This document shows positions 1 through 8,962 of a DNA stretch of 64,000 nucleotides, piece by piece. Position 1 is the stretch's first letter. Every line of letters begins with the position of its first letter. The translations under genes were made by a program, and so were the position numbers. The stretch comes from JAEXNA01 sp037189585. GTDB lineage: Bacteria > Vulcanimicrobiota > Xenobia > Xenobiales > JADMJV01. The notes under the pieces were generated by a model, which was not told the origin of the DNA, ran no database searches, and worked only from the letters and a program-made list of their open reading frames with translations. The DNA lies in contig JBBCJA010000034.1 in assembly GCA_037189585.1 (NCBI GenBank), positions 1 to 64,000 on the forward strand, written 5' to 3'.

Positions 1-3000
1 CTTGATTCGAAGGCTTGCCTGGCAAGGAGTATTCATCACCTCGACCAGCCTGGTGAACCCGTCCCGCGTGCTGCTGGGAACTGGCCTGCTTCGCCGGTGG
101 ATGCGAGGTGATAGGTGGAATCTGAGCGGGAGGATGACTCGGAGATGACCCGTGCGGGACACGATCCGACGTCGGTTGACTTCCAGCTTGCTGCGGCGAA
201 GGCTTACCGGGCAAGGAATAGTCATCACCTCGACCGGCGCGTTGCTGGGCTCCCGATTGCTTCGCCGGAGGCGATGAGAAGCTACCGGACAGCTTCCCTT
301 GACCTGAGGCGTGAGGCTGTCTTTGCGACGATTGCTGTTGGTAGCCACCCTGCTTCGCGGGTGGATGTGAGGTGATAGGCGGAATCTGAGCCGGAGGATG
401 ACTCGGAGATGAGCCGCGCGGGTCACGATGTCCCGCACTAGGTTCTTGGGAACCCGGGACAGCTGGAGGCGTGATTACGTTGCCAGCTCGACCCGAGGGC
501 TTGCCTGGCAAGGAATATTCATCATCTCGACCAGCCTGGGGAACCCGTCTCGCGTGCTGCTGAGAGCCGGCCTGCTTCGCGGGCGGATGCGAGGTGATAG
601 GCGGAATTTGAGCCTGAGGCTGACCCGGAGACGACCCGCGCGGGACACGATGTCCCGCATTAGGTTCTTGGTGACCGGGAATAGCCGGAGGCGTGATTAC
701 GTTGCCAGCTCGACCCGAGGGCTTGCCTGGCAAGGAATAATCGTCACCTCGACCAGCCTGGGGAACCTGTCCCGAGTGTTGCTGAGCCCCAGACTGCTTT
801 CCGGGTAGCGTGAAGTCATCATTTCGTCCCGAGTGCTGCTGAGAGCCGGCCTGCTTCGCGGGCGGATGCGAGGTGATAGGCGGAATTTGAGCCGGAGGCT
901 GACGCGGCGATGACCCGCGCGGGACACGATGTTCCGCACTAGGTTCTTGGTGACCGGGAACAGTTGGAGGCGTGACTACGTTGCCAGCTTGATTCGAGGG
1001 TTTGCCGGGTAAGGAATATTCGTCACCTCGATTGACTTGTTGCTCCCGTCCCGAGTGCTGCTGAGCTCCAGATTGTTTTCCGGGCAGCGTGAAGTCATCA
1101 CCTCGTCTCGCGTGCTGCTGGGAGCCGGCCTGCTTCGCGGGTGGATGTGAGGTGATAGGCGGAATCTGAGCCGGAGGATGACTCGGAGATGAGCCGCGCG
1201 GGACACGATGTCCCGCATTAGGTTCTTGGTGACCGGGAATAGCCGGAGGCGTGACTACATTATCAACTTGATTCGAGGGCTTGCCTGGCAAGGAATAATC
1301 GTCACCTCGACCAGCCTGGGGACCCAGTCCCGAGTGATGCTGAGCCCCAGACTGCTTTCCGGGCAGCGTGAAGTCATCATTTCGTCCCGAGTGCTGCTGA
1401 GAGCCGACCTGCTTCGCGGGTGGATGCGAGGTCGCAGGCGGAATCTGAGCCGGAGGATGACCCGGCGTCGTCCCGCGCGGGACACGACCCGATGGTTGAC
1501 TTCCAGCTTGATTCGAGGGCTTACCGGGCAAAGAATAGTCATCACCTCGACCAGTCTGCGGAGCCTGTCCCGAGTGCTGTTGAGTTCCAGATGGCTTTCC
1601 AGGTAAAGAGAATTCTTCGTTTCGCCCAGACTGCTGATGAGTTCCACTCTGCTTCGCGGGCGGATGCGAGGCTATAGGCGGAACCTGAGGCTGACCCGGA
1701 GACGACCCGCGCGGGACACGATGTCCCGCACTAGGTTCTTGGGAATCCGGGACAGCTGGAGGCGTGACTACGTTACCAGCTTGCTGGGTCGAAGGCTTCC
1801 CGGGCAGAGTAAAGTCATCACCTCGACCGGCCTGGGGAGCCCCTCCCGAGTACTGCTGAGCGCCAGTCTGCTTCCCAGGCGGCGCGAAATCATCATTTCG
1901 CTCCGCGCGCGACTGGGAGCCGGCTTGCTTCGCGGGTGGATGCGAGGTCGCAGGCGGAATCTGAGCCGGAGGATGACCCGGAGGTGACCCGTGCGGGACA
2001 CCATGCCCTGCATTTGGCTCTCGGTGACCCGGACCAGCTGGAGGTGTGACTACGTTACTAGCTTGATCCGAAGGCTTCGCTGGCAGAGTAAAGTCATCAC
2101 CTCGACCAGTCTGGGGAGCCCGTTCCGAGTACTGCTGAATCCCAGACTGCTTCGCTGGGAGCGTGAAGTCATCACCTCGCTTCCAGTGTTGCTGGGAACT
2201 ACTCTGCTTCACGGGCGTATGCGAGGGGGCATGCGGAATCGGAGCCGGAGGATGAGTCTCGCCCTTGTGTTGTGCCCGGGTATTCTGGGCATTCTCCTGA
2301 GCCGGTTTCTCCTCTAGGCTTTGCGCTTGGATGGCTGCGGTCTCCGTCACCTTGCGGGTCACGGAAGTCCGCTTGTCCGAAGGAGTCATCGGTAAGTCGT
2401 AGAGATAGTTTTGCCCTAGCGCGGACAAACTGTCGGGTAATCCCGCTGTCTCATCAGTCGTGCCAGGTCGGCGGAAAGTGACACGGCGATTCTCCGCCTC
2501 GGCTTCCATGCGTGCCTGTCGGAGTCTGGACACTTTGGAAGCAGTCGGCTCTTCCGCGGACGCCTGATTCTCGCGGCGGAAGAGGACCTGACTTTCCTCC
2601 TCTCGTGGGGTCCGGCGGGAGGGTGAATTGGGTGCCGAAGGCGAGACGGACATCGGCCGAGCTAGATCGGCTTGAGGAGCTGGAATTTCCGGAGTGTCTT
2701 GGGGACGTTGCCAAAGGACCTGTTCAGCTGGCGATGGTGGCTCTTTGATTTCTTTAGATTTTGATTTCAAGACGGGCTGGGAGCTCAATTCGTGAGGCTT
2801 ACTGTGAGCCTCTCCGCCATGGTCTTCCCTTGGCACGGCGGTCGGTTTGCTCTGAGTTGAGCCTTTTCTAGGCTCCCGCGAAGTTTCAATTGGGTTTCCG
2901 GAAGGCAAGTCGTCGTTTCGTCCCGACTCAGTTTTCTCAGACTGGCGAACTCCACTTGGCTTGGCGTGTGGAACCTGGGCTGCGGGAATCGGAGAAGACG

Positions 3001-4417
3001 TCCCACGTGGGTCGCCATGTGCCGCGCCGGGAGAAACGTTCTTTTCGAACAGGGTGGCCGCGGGGGGAGTCGACGGTGTCCCGCGCGGGACATCGGCTTT
3101 GCCAGGCTGGCGAAATACGGAGGCGGACCCCGGGTCCGCCTCCGTATTTTTTGGGCTAGAAAAGGGTTTCTCTCTTTCATCTGTTCTGGCTTTGGAAGGG
3201 TCGAGAATTCTAGCTTCTCCCGGAAGGTGCGACGTTGTGGAACGTTGAGGAACCCCTATGCCGGAATCCACCGAAGCGGCGGGTTTGGCGAGATTCGCTC
3301 TTGGTGGTGCTTCGGGAGTCGTCGAGAGCTGGGGAACAAAGGCGCCTGAACGCTGGCGTAGCGCTCCGTGGAGTGCTCCAAACGAAGTCGGGATTCCCTC
3401 AGGCTTTTGGATGAAAGGACGACCGTGGGGAGAGCTCGATTCTGAGCGCGATTTACCTGACTCTCCAGGGCGAGGTTGAACCTCAAGTTTAGGAAATGAA
3501 GCCGCTCTGAGTGTCTGCTCGGGTTTTTGGGAAAATACCGTCGGAATTGTGTCCGCGGCCAGCAGGGCGGCTCCGACATCTCGAATTCCATCCTGCTTCT
3601 CGTGCCTTCCGCCTCTACGGTCCTGACCTGAACCCTGATCATCTCGTTGGCGTCGACCGTCGCCCTCGCGGTCTTTGGAAGTTTTCTCCTCTTTATGAAC
3701 TCGCTTACCTTTGCGAGCTTTCTTAGGAGAGGTGGAGTCCTCGTCGCGCTCGTTGTCTTCGGCGATCTTCTCGGCGGCTTTCTTCTGACCAAGCTTCTTC
3801 TTATTGCCGAAGCCGCGTTTTCGGGGATTGGCTTTACCGAATTTACCTATTCCTAATTTTGAAGCTCCGGCCCCACCGGCACGGCCGGAGACTCCTCGTG
3901 GGAGGCCACGCTCTTTGGTGCCTTTTCCCTCGGCAGTTTCCCCTTTTTCTTTGGCCTTTCCGGTCCCGCCGGAATTCCCAACCTTTTCGGCTGCCGTGAC
4001 CTCAGGTTTTCCTTCTCCGGAAATGAAAGTTTTGACCGCCTGAGTCGCCTGGGCGGCCGAATGACGAAACATGGGATCTTGCTGCGGGCTGACAAAATTA
4101 TCGGCGGCGGCGTCGCTGGCTTGGTCAGAAGCCGCGTCAGCGGCTCTGTCCGCCAAGTCGGCGGGAGCGGGACCATCATCGAAGTCAGGAATATCCGCTC
4201 CGTCGTTGAGGGGGACCGCGACCTGACCAGCAGCCGGAGCACTGTTGCCCACTGGTGAGGAGAAGCCTGAGGCGGTGCCTGCTGGAGTTGGACCTTGCGG
4301 CCGTGAGCTCGAACTCGAGGACTTGGAGGACTTGGCTTTTTTGGGGGACTTGGGACGACTGGGCGGCGGAGACTTGGGCCGTCGATAGGGTTTGGATGGG
4401 CGGCTCGGGATGGCCAT
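1..4417 (-). CDS. Giant disordered Pro/Gln/Gly-rich tandem-repeat protein (partial, runs off left edge)
   Basis: One minus-strand frame is open from ATG 4417 to the window edge, at least 1472 codons without a stop, so the C-terminus is outside the window. A GGGAG ribosome site lies about 9 nt before the ATG, and the start is 3 nt after the stop of the upstream gene, so the two are an operon. The N-terminal ~700 residues are Ser/Pro/Lys-rich and disordered. From about 2280 down to 1 the protein is built of imperfect repeats of roughly 90 residues made from modules such as GRGDDYSLPGKPS, AGNVVTPPA, PGHQEPNAGHRVPRGSSP and IPPITSHPPAKQAGSQQHS. RGD recurs about ten times. I see no signal peptide, membrane segment or folded domain. 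The many short plus-strand frames over this region are shadows of the repeat. Function unknown; a surface, matrix or secreted filament is possible, but that is inference. Confidence 0.85.
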   Translation of the reverse strand, partial: MAIPSRPSKPYRRPKSPPPSRPKSPKKAKSSKSSSSSSRPQGPTPAGTASGFSSPVGNSAPAAGQVAVPLNDGADIPDFDDGPAPADLADRAADAASDQASDAAADNFVSPQQDPMFRHSAAQATQAVKTFISGEGKPEVTAAEKVGNSGGTGKAKEKGETAEGKGTKERGLPRGVSGRAGGAGASKLGIGKFGKANPRKRGFGNKKKLGQKKAAEKIAEDNERDEDSTSPKKARKGKRVHKEEKTSKDREGDGRRQRDDQGSGQDRRGGRHEKQDGIRDVGAALLAADTIPTVFSQKPEQTLRAASFPKLEVQPRPGESGKSRSESSSPHGRPFIQKPEGIPTSFGALHGALRQRSGAFVPQLSTTPEAPPRANLAKPAASVDSGIGVPQRSTTSHLPGEARILDPSKARTDEREKPFSSPKNTEADPGSASVFRQPGKADVPRGTPSTPPAATLFEKNVSPGAAHGDPRGTSSPIPAAQVPHAKPSGVRQSEKTESGRNDDLPSGNPIETSREPRKGSTQSKPTAVPREDHGGEAHSKPHELSSQPVLKSKSKEIKEPPSPAEQVLWQRPQDTPEIPAPQADLARPMSVSPSAPNSPSRRTPREEESQVLFRRENQASAEEPTASKVSRLRQARMEAEAENRRVTFRRPGTTDETAGLPDSLSALGQNYLYDLPMTPSDKRTSVTRKVTETAAIQAQSLEEKPAQENAQNTRAQHKGETHPPAPIPHAPSHTPVKQSSSQQHWKRGDDFTLPAKQSGIQQYSERAPQTGRGDDFTLPAKPSDQASNVVTPPAGPGHREPNAGHGVPHGSPPGHPPAQIPPATSHPPAKQAGSQSRAERNDDFAPPGKQTGAQQYSGGAPQAGRGDDFTLPGKPSTQQAGNVVTPPAVPDSQEPSAGHRVPRGSSPGQPQVPPIASHPPAKQSGTHQQSGRNEEFSLPGKPSGTQQHSGQAPQTGRGDDYSLPGKPSNQAGSQPSGRVPRGTTPGHPPAQIPPATSHPPAKQVGSQQHSGRNDDFTLPGKQSGAQHHSGLGPQAGRGDDYSLPGKPSNQVDNVVTPPAIPGHQEPNAGHRVPRGSSPSHPPAQIPPITSHPPAKQAGSQQHARRGDDFTLPGKQSGAQQHSGREQQVNRGDEYSLPGKPSNQAGNVVTPPTVPGHQEPSAEHRVPRGSSPRQPPAQIPPITSHPPAKQAGSQQHSGRNDDFTLPGKQSGAQQHSGQVPQAGRGDDYSLPGKPSGRAGNVITPPAIPGHQEPNAGHRVPRGSSPGQPQAQIPPITSHPPAKQAGSQQHARRVPQAGRDDEYSLPGKPSGRAGNVITPPAVPGSQEPSAGHRDPRGSSPSHPPAQIPPITSHPPAKQGGYQQQSSQRQPHASGQGKLSGSFSSPPAKQSGAQQRAGRGDDYSLPGKPSPQQAGSQPTSDRVPHGSSPSHPPAQIPPITSHPPAKQASSQQHAGRVHQAGRGDEYSLPGKPSNQ
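3113..3152 (+). repeat. Perfect inverted repeat with T-run inside the giant repeat-protein gene
   Basis: Two 18-base arms (3113-3130 and 3132-3149) are perfectly complementary around a single central C, and T6 follows at 3147-3152. On the plus strand this has the form of an intrinsic terminator, yet it lies inside the minus-strand giant ORF, where it is translated through in frame. It could block antisense transcription or be a decayed boundary of inserted sequence. Confidence 0.6.
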
Positions 4418-4420
4418 CGA

Positions 4421-4834
4421 TCAGGTCTCCCTTCTCAAGGGTGGGACTTTGCGGACGTGGAGTGGATAGCTCAGCATGGCTCGGCCGTTGAGCGAGACGA
4501 CGACAGTGTGTTGCCCGGGCTCCTCAAACGTCAGGCCTAGCATGAAGGTCACAGCCAGATAAGGCGTGCAGGCACTCGTCAGTTCAAAGGATCGCGCTCC
4601 AGAATCCACAACAACTCCCCCTTTGGGGTTAAAGAGTTCGATACGTTGCGCGTAGACTCCCGGTTCCCCGAGCCAACCGTTGGAAATAACGAAACCTCCA
4701 TCAGAAGGAAAGGCGAAGGGGAATCTGTCCAGCGGAAGCTGGTGAGAGACGAAGACCAGGGTTGGAGGGCCCTGACTTTCATCAATCCCCAGGCTGGGTA
4801 CCGAGTAGAGTAACTGGACTTGGGGCGAGGACAT
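4421..4834 (-). CDS. DUF6941-like beta-sandwich protein, 137 aa
   Basis: A short protein without signal peptide or membrane segment. It alternates hydrophobic strands and ends with a pattern (EEPGQHTVVVSLNG followed by YPLHVRKV) that I associate with the DUF6941 family, small beta-sandwich proteins of unknown role that often neighbour large or secreted proteins. The family match is from memory of the pattern, so moderate. Its TGA is only 3 nt from the ATG of the giant repeat protein, so it is probably co-translated with it and may act as its partner. The hairpin at 4859-4898 lies just upstream, so the gene either has its own promoter or depends on read-through from the annexin gene. Confidence 0.7.
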   Translation of the reverse strand: MSSPQVQLLYSVPSLGIDESQGPPTLVFVSHQLPLDRFPFAFPSDGGFVISNGWLGEPGVYAQRIELFNPKGGVVVDSGARSFELTSACTPYLAVTFMLGLTFEEPGQHTVVVSLNGRAMLSYPLHVRKVPPLRRET

Positions 4835-4858
4835 ACTCTTTGAGATTCTAACACATCT

Positions 4859-4898
4859 CGGTTAAAAACGACGTCCCGAGGGACGCCGTTTTTAACCG
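4859..4898 (-). terminator. Intrinsic terminator after the annexin-repeat gene
   Basis: Arms CGGTTAAAAACG and CGTTTTTAACCG plus inner arms CGTCCC/GGGACG form a near-perfect stem with one mismatch and a tiny GA loop. It begins 11 nt beyond the annexin stop codon on the minus strand and has A/T tracts on both sides, so it may work in both directions. Confidence 0.75.
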
Positions 4899-4908
4899 AC
4901 CGGGTCAG

Positions 4909-6327
4909 CTACTCTTTCTCGCCGAGAAGAGCCAGCAACGTGGTGCGGAAGTCGCCACTGGTGTCGCCTTCGATAGCAGCTTTCAGCGATTCACCATACT
5001 CGGACTGGTAGACCTTCGCGGCGGCTTGCAACTGCTCTTTAGAGCGGCTGGTGAAGATGGAAATGAGCTTTTCTTCATCGGTTCCCAGGCCGTCGATGGC
5101 TTTGTGGATCTCGGCCGCGTCAGCCTTGGCTTGTGCCTGGTCGACTTTGCCGGATTCGTCGCGATTGCCCTCGAGGAGCTTCAACAAGGTCGTTTGGAAG
5201 TCGCCACTAGTTTCGCTTCGAACTTCTTTTGCGAGGTCTTTGCCAAACTGCTTACTGTAGGAAGCTTTAATCGCGGCGATCTCTTTGTTGGAGCGGTTTG
5301 TCAAGATGTCGATGAGAGCTTGTTCGTCGGTACCGGCACCTCTCATGGCCTGGTCGAGAGCCTTGGCATCGTTCTCGGCGCGCTTTTGGGCTTTCGCTTC
5401 ATCGGTCTCTCCAGGCTTGTCCGTCTCTTCGGTCTTACCCGGCTCTTCCGTCTTGCCCGGATCCTCGGTCTTCTCGCCGTCCTCAGGCTTGTCCGTGCCC
5501 TCGACCTTGTCGTAGCCCTCCTTGCCTTCGTGCTGCTCGATGAACTTCTCGAGATCCTTGATCCCAAATTTCCCATCGACTTTGCCGACTTTGTTTCCGA
5601 CATCCATCGCGTTGAGGATCATCGGGTTGCGTAGAACGTATGCGGCCGCTTTGACCAGGTCCTTAGGTGCATCGGGGTTCTTGGAAACCGATTCGAGATC
5701 TTCTCGAGAGAAGAGGTTGTCCTTCGAACCTTTGCCGGCCGCGGTGTCGAGTAGGTCGAAGTACTTAAGCAGGACCCGAGCGGCTTCGACGGGGGTCAAC
5801 TGACCACCATCTTTATCCTTGTCCTTGCCAGGCTTTTCGGTTTCGCCGGGTTTTTCGGTCTCTCCGGGCTTGGTACCACCGCCGGAACCGCCGCCACCTT
5901 CGACTCCACCCGCACCGCCTTCATTACCGTCGGCACCGCCGGCCTCTTGCTCTTTAGCGCGGCGGACGATCTCCTCGAGGATGGCGACGGCGAGCTGCAC
6001 GATGGCGAGAATCACGTCGGGGCTGGCGCCGGTGAGAACGGCCTGGTACAGCATATCGAGGACCACGGTGAGAGCCTGGGTGGGCTCCCACTCTTTGCTC
6101 TTGCCTTCGGTCATTTCACTGCAGTTGGACTGAACCTGATTGATATCTTGACTGATCTGAGCGCCGTAAGCGCGGTACTCCGCCAGTTCGGCAGCGTCTA
6201 GCTGGGCGACTTGCGTGCTTTGAGCCTCCAGAGCGCCGGAGACGGCGTCCATACGAGCTTCCCGTCCGACTCGGGCGGGGGCCATCTGCTGCGAGTGCGA
6301 GGTTCCGATATTGGTGTTGGTTTTCAT
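4909..6327 (-). CDS. Annexin-repeat protein with NolX/HrpF-like EF-hand-type module, 472 aa
   Basis: The start is set at ATG 6327, with GGAGGA about 7 nt upstream; an earlier in-frame ATG (6438) lies in AT-rich leader DNA and lacks a site. Residues ~1-130 are polar then helical. A Gly-rich and KPGETEKPG-type linker follows. Residues ~175-265 hold two LDTA/MDVG...GK.DGKF..DL units resembling the NolX/HrpF type III translocator repeats and EF-hand loops. A second acidic linker leads to two annexin repeats: GAGTDEQ at ~330 and GLGTDEE at ~413, each followed by the SxSGDF-type ending. In both, the acidic residue expected 39 positions after GxGT (E, then D) is present, so type II calcium sites look intact. 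There are two repeats rather than the usual four. No Sec signal is visible. Calcium-dependent membrane binding is likely from family knowledge; export by type III secretion is inference. Confidence 0.9.
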   Translation of the reverse strand: MKTNTNIGTSHSQQMAPARVGREARMDAVSGALEAQSTQVAQLDAAELAEYRAYGAQISQDINQVQSNCSEMTEGKSKEWEPTQALTVVLDMLYQAVLTGASPDVILAIVQLAVAILEEIVRRAKEQEAGGADGNEGGAGGVEGGGGSGGGTKPGETEKPGETEKPGKDKDKDGGQLTPVEAARVLLKYFDLLDTAAGKGSKDNLFSREDLESVSKNPDAPKDLVKAAAYVLRNPMILNAMDVGNKVGKVDGKFGIKDLEKFIEQHEGKEGYDKVEGTDKPEDGEKTEDPGKTEEPGKTEETDKPGETDEAKAQKRAENDAKALDQAMRGAGTDEQALIDILTNRSNKEIAAIKASYSKQFGKDLAKEVRSETSGDFQTTLLKLLEGNRDESGKVDQAQAKADAAEIHKAIDGLGTDEEKLISIFTSRSKEQLQAAAKVYQSEYGESLKAAIEGDTSGDFRTTLLALLGEKE

Positions 6328-6521
6328 TTTCAGTCCTCCGTGGGTGGTTGATCGCATCTTGCCGTATATTGAGTGTTTTGGCTGTATCCAAAATGTAAAC
6401 TGAATGTGAAATTTTTGATACTCCCTATTGTAGTTCATAAAATATGGGTTTTCTTGAAATTGTAAACACTATTATGTGTCGATATTTGATGTGTGTAAAT
6501 TAGCGGGATGAGCTTATATGT
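6328..6521. promoter_or_regulatory. AT-rich divergent promoter region (annexin gene / WD40 gene)
   Basis: This 194-bp gap between divergent starts is far more AT-rich than the surrounding genes. It contains several TATA-like and TTTACA-like stretches, but no single -35/-10 pair stands out. It also carries the GGAGGA site of the annexin gene at its left end. Confidence 0.55.
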
Positions 6522-8795
6522 ATGTCCAATTTGTCGAGTATGGATTTCGCCACGCTCTACGAACGCTTGAGGCTTCAAGGTGGAGAGGGCTTGGAAACGA
6601 TGTCATGGAGTTGCCTTGACGCTTCATGGCGGGAGTTCTTGTTGGCGCACAGGCCTCAATTGTGTCGGGACGAGGCCGACTTTCAGCCCCATCTCCAATT
6701 GCTTCAACTAGCTGTCGCTCACGGAGAGGACAGTCCAATCACTGGCTCGGCATGGGAGTGGTTGCGCGTCGCGGGACCGTCCGAGCCCTGGTTGAGAGAG
6801 CTCGACCTTCCGGCTCGCCTCGTATACCCGCCGACGGTTCTCAGTGGGCATGACTCCTGGATTTTCGCCGTTGCCTTCAGCCCGGACGGGAAATTCGCGG
6901 CCACGGCTTCTAAAGATGGCACCGCTCGAGTTTGGGATGCGGAGAGGGGTTCTTGCCTTCATGTCCTCGACCATGGCGATTGTGAGGTGACCGCCCTTGT
7001 CGTGGATTCCTCTGGTAGCCGTCTGGTGACGGGAGGATCTGACGGAGAGCTTCGGTTGTGGAGCCTTGACAGTGGAGAACTCCTCGGCGCCGCGCAACCT
7101 TGTTGTGGGAAAGTGCGCTCTATAAAAAATGTTCCGGACGGAGTCGTCTCGGTCGGATCCGAAGGGATCATCGTTCGCTGGGACACTGAGAGGGACTCCA
7201 CGACATATTGTCACCAGGCCCATCGAGGACCCATCGTGGGCCTGGCTGTGGCGGCCGGGCGGCTCCTCACCGCGGGACTCGAGGAGCTACGGCTTTGGGA
7301 GACGGAAAGGGCTCAGCTTCTGTTGACCCTCGAAGGGCACGAGAGACCACATTCGTTGGACCTGAGCCGCTGTGGGAGACGTGGTGTCTCCTGTAGTCGG
7401 GAGGAACTCAAGGTTTGGGATCTGGAGTCCGGTCGTTTGATGTGGGAAGCGGCCGGGGCTCCTTTTGGAGTCGATTGCGCGGTCTTTACCCCCGATGGTC
7501 GCTCGGTCGTCCTGGGAGAACGCGAGGGAATGAGAGTTTGGGAGGTGGAGAGTGGAGAGCTTATCTGTCAAAACGAGGCCTTCGGATGGCCGGTCGCCAT
7601 AACCCCCGACGGGAGGCACGCGCTCGGCGGATACGGCCTCGATCGGATTCTCTTGTGTGAGGTGGAAACCGGCCGGAAAGTTGCCGGACTTCCCGGACAT
7701 CGCAATTGGGTTCTCTCTATGGACATCTCCTCTGATGGCCTGCGGGCCATTTCCGGAGGGATGGATTCCGAGGCTCGAATTTGGAGCCTGGAGCACCCCG
7801 GTACCTCCTTTCACACTGACGATCTCCCTCTGGATTGTTTGATGGCTGCCGACCTCGCCCGCCGATGGGGCGTTTCCGCGGGTTTAGCGAGTTTGACCAT
7901 CTGGGACTTAGAGAAACGTGTGGCCGTCCATCACCTGAAGGGCCACAGTTTCGCCGTTGAAGACGCGGCCTTTTCTCCGGATGGAGAAATTTTCGTCACG
8001 GTCTCGCCTGACCATGAGCCGAGAGTGTGGGATGTCGTCAGCGGAGCTTGCCGGCATGTTCTCGAGGGTCATCAGGCGGGCTGCACCTCGATAGCCATCA
8101 CTCCAGACGGTAAGACGGCTGTAACGAGCTCTCGAGACACTACTTTGCGTGTCTGGAATCTCACAAATGGTCAACCTCGACATGTTCTGTCTGGACATAG
8201 GGAAGCGACTTTTTCTGTATCCTTGGACGCTGATGGACGGTTTTTGGCTAGTTCTAGCCTGGATGGAGAGATTCGCCTATGGAGTACCAAAGATTGGTGT
8301 TGCCTTCATTCTCTTCGGAGTCATACCCGCGCGACACGAGTCTCTCTCACCCCTGACGGTTCGAAGGTTCTCTCCACCGGTGGAGACGGCTTGAGAGTTT
8401 GGGATACCGAAAGCGGAACGATGTCGGCTTCGGACGAGAGCGGCATCTCCGTGTCTTCTCCTCTTCTCCTGACAGAGGATGGACAATTTGCTTTGATGGC
8501 GATGGCTGATTCTTCCCTCGGTCTTTGGGATGTCGAGTCGGCGCGCTTTTGGCGATGCCCTGGAGGGCATGGCCAAGGATTGTCCTCGATGGCTTTCCTA
8601 CGTGAGCCCGATCTCGCGGTATCGGTCGGAATAGATCGCACCTTGCGCGCTTGGGATCTTCGCCAGGGGAAGTGTCTGGCGGTTTGTTGCGGTGTGGGAT
8701 CGGTTCTGGTGGTGGACGGAACCCTGGTCGTTCGTTCGCGGGGAGGCCATCTGCGAAGAATCGAGCTGTGTCAGCCGGGATGCCGCGAGAGTTAA
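6522..8795 (+). CDS. WD40-repeat beta-propeller protein, 757 aa
   Basis: An N-terminal ~105-residue helical region with no recognised domain is followed by about fourteen WD40 units to the end of the protein. The repeats show the usual GH...F.PDG...S.D..R.WD signature, for example GHDSWIFAVAFSPDG near residue 110 and GHREATFSVSLDADG near 560, enough for two seven-bladed propellers. There is no signal peptide, membrane segment or enzyme domain, so a cytoplasmic scaffold is likely. The neighbouring Ser/Thr kinases and FHA protein make a kinase-signalling scaffold plausible (inference). The ATG is chosen as the first in-frame start after the AT-rich gap; no strong ribosome site is seen. Two ATGs in different frames lie close together here (6518 and 6522). 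Confidence 0.88.
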   Translation: MSNLSSMDFATLYERLRLQGGEGLETMSWSCLDASWREFLLAHRPQLCRDEADFQPHLQLLQLAVAHGEDSPITGSAWEWLRVAGPSEPWLRELDLPARLVYPPTVLSGHDSWIFAVAFSPDGKFAATASKDGTARVWDAERGSCLHVLDHGDCEVTALVVDSSGSRLVTGGSDGELRLWSLDSGELLGAAQPCCGKVRSIKNVPDGVVSVGSEGIIVRWDTERDSTTYCHQAHRGPIVGLAVAAGRLLTAGLEELRLWETERAQLLLTLEGHERPHSLDLSRCGRRGVSCSREELKVWDLESGRLMWEAAGAPFGVDCAVFTPDGRSVVLGEREGMRVWEVESGELICQNEAFGWPVAITPDGRHALGGYGLDRILLCEVETGRKVAGLPGHRNWVLSMDISSDGLRAISGGMDSEARIWSLEHPGTSFHTDDLPLDCLMAADLARRWGVSAGLASLTIWDLEKRVAVHHLKGHSFAVEDAAFSPDGEIFVTVSPDHEPRVWDVVSGACRHVLEGHQAGCTSIAITPDGKTAVTSSRDTTLRVWNLTNGQPRHVLSGHREATFSVSLDADGRFLASSSLDGEIRLWSTKDWCCLHSLRSHTRATRVSLTPDGSKVLSTGGDGLRVWDTESGTMSASDESGISVSSPLLLTEDGQFALMAMADSSLGLWDVESARFWRCPGGHGQGLSSMAFLREPDLAVSVGIDRTLRAWDLRQGKCLAVCCGVGSVLVVDGTLVVRSRGGHLRRIELCQPGCRES

Positions 8796-8796
8796 C

Positions 8797-8962
8797 CTAT
8801 ACCCACATCCATAATATTTTGCATAATCTTGGCGGCGAGCCATCCGAAATCGCTGCGTCCCGCCTCAGTTACATATATCTCGATATGCGCCATCGGACGG
8901 TCCTTGCGCTTTCGGCGCCTCCCCACCAATCTTTATGCAAAATATCATGGATGTGGGTATAG
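8797..8962. repeat. 166-bp element with 30-bp terminal inverted repeats (MITE-like or bidirectional terminator)
   Basis: Arms at 8797-8826 (CTATACCCACATCC...) and 8933-8962 (...GGATGTGGGTATAG) are inverted copies with 29 of 30 bases matching, around a 106-bp core without an ORF. It sits between convergent genes, 1 bp after the WD40 stop, and its right arm supplies the last codons and stop (YPHP-stop) of the kinase at 8945. I see no clear target-site duplication. It could be a miniature mobile element or a large convergent terminator hairpin. Confidence 0.7.

Noticed and set aside
1..2500. Plus-strand arginine/leucine-rich genes in the left repeat region
   Set aside because: They are shadows of the minus-strand repeat protein, with Arg/Ser-rich composition and copies at each repeat.
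4859..4898. Riboswitch or small RNA
   Set aside because: The structure is a simple hairpin after a stop codon and is better explained as a terminator.
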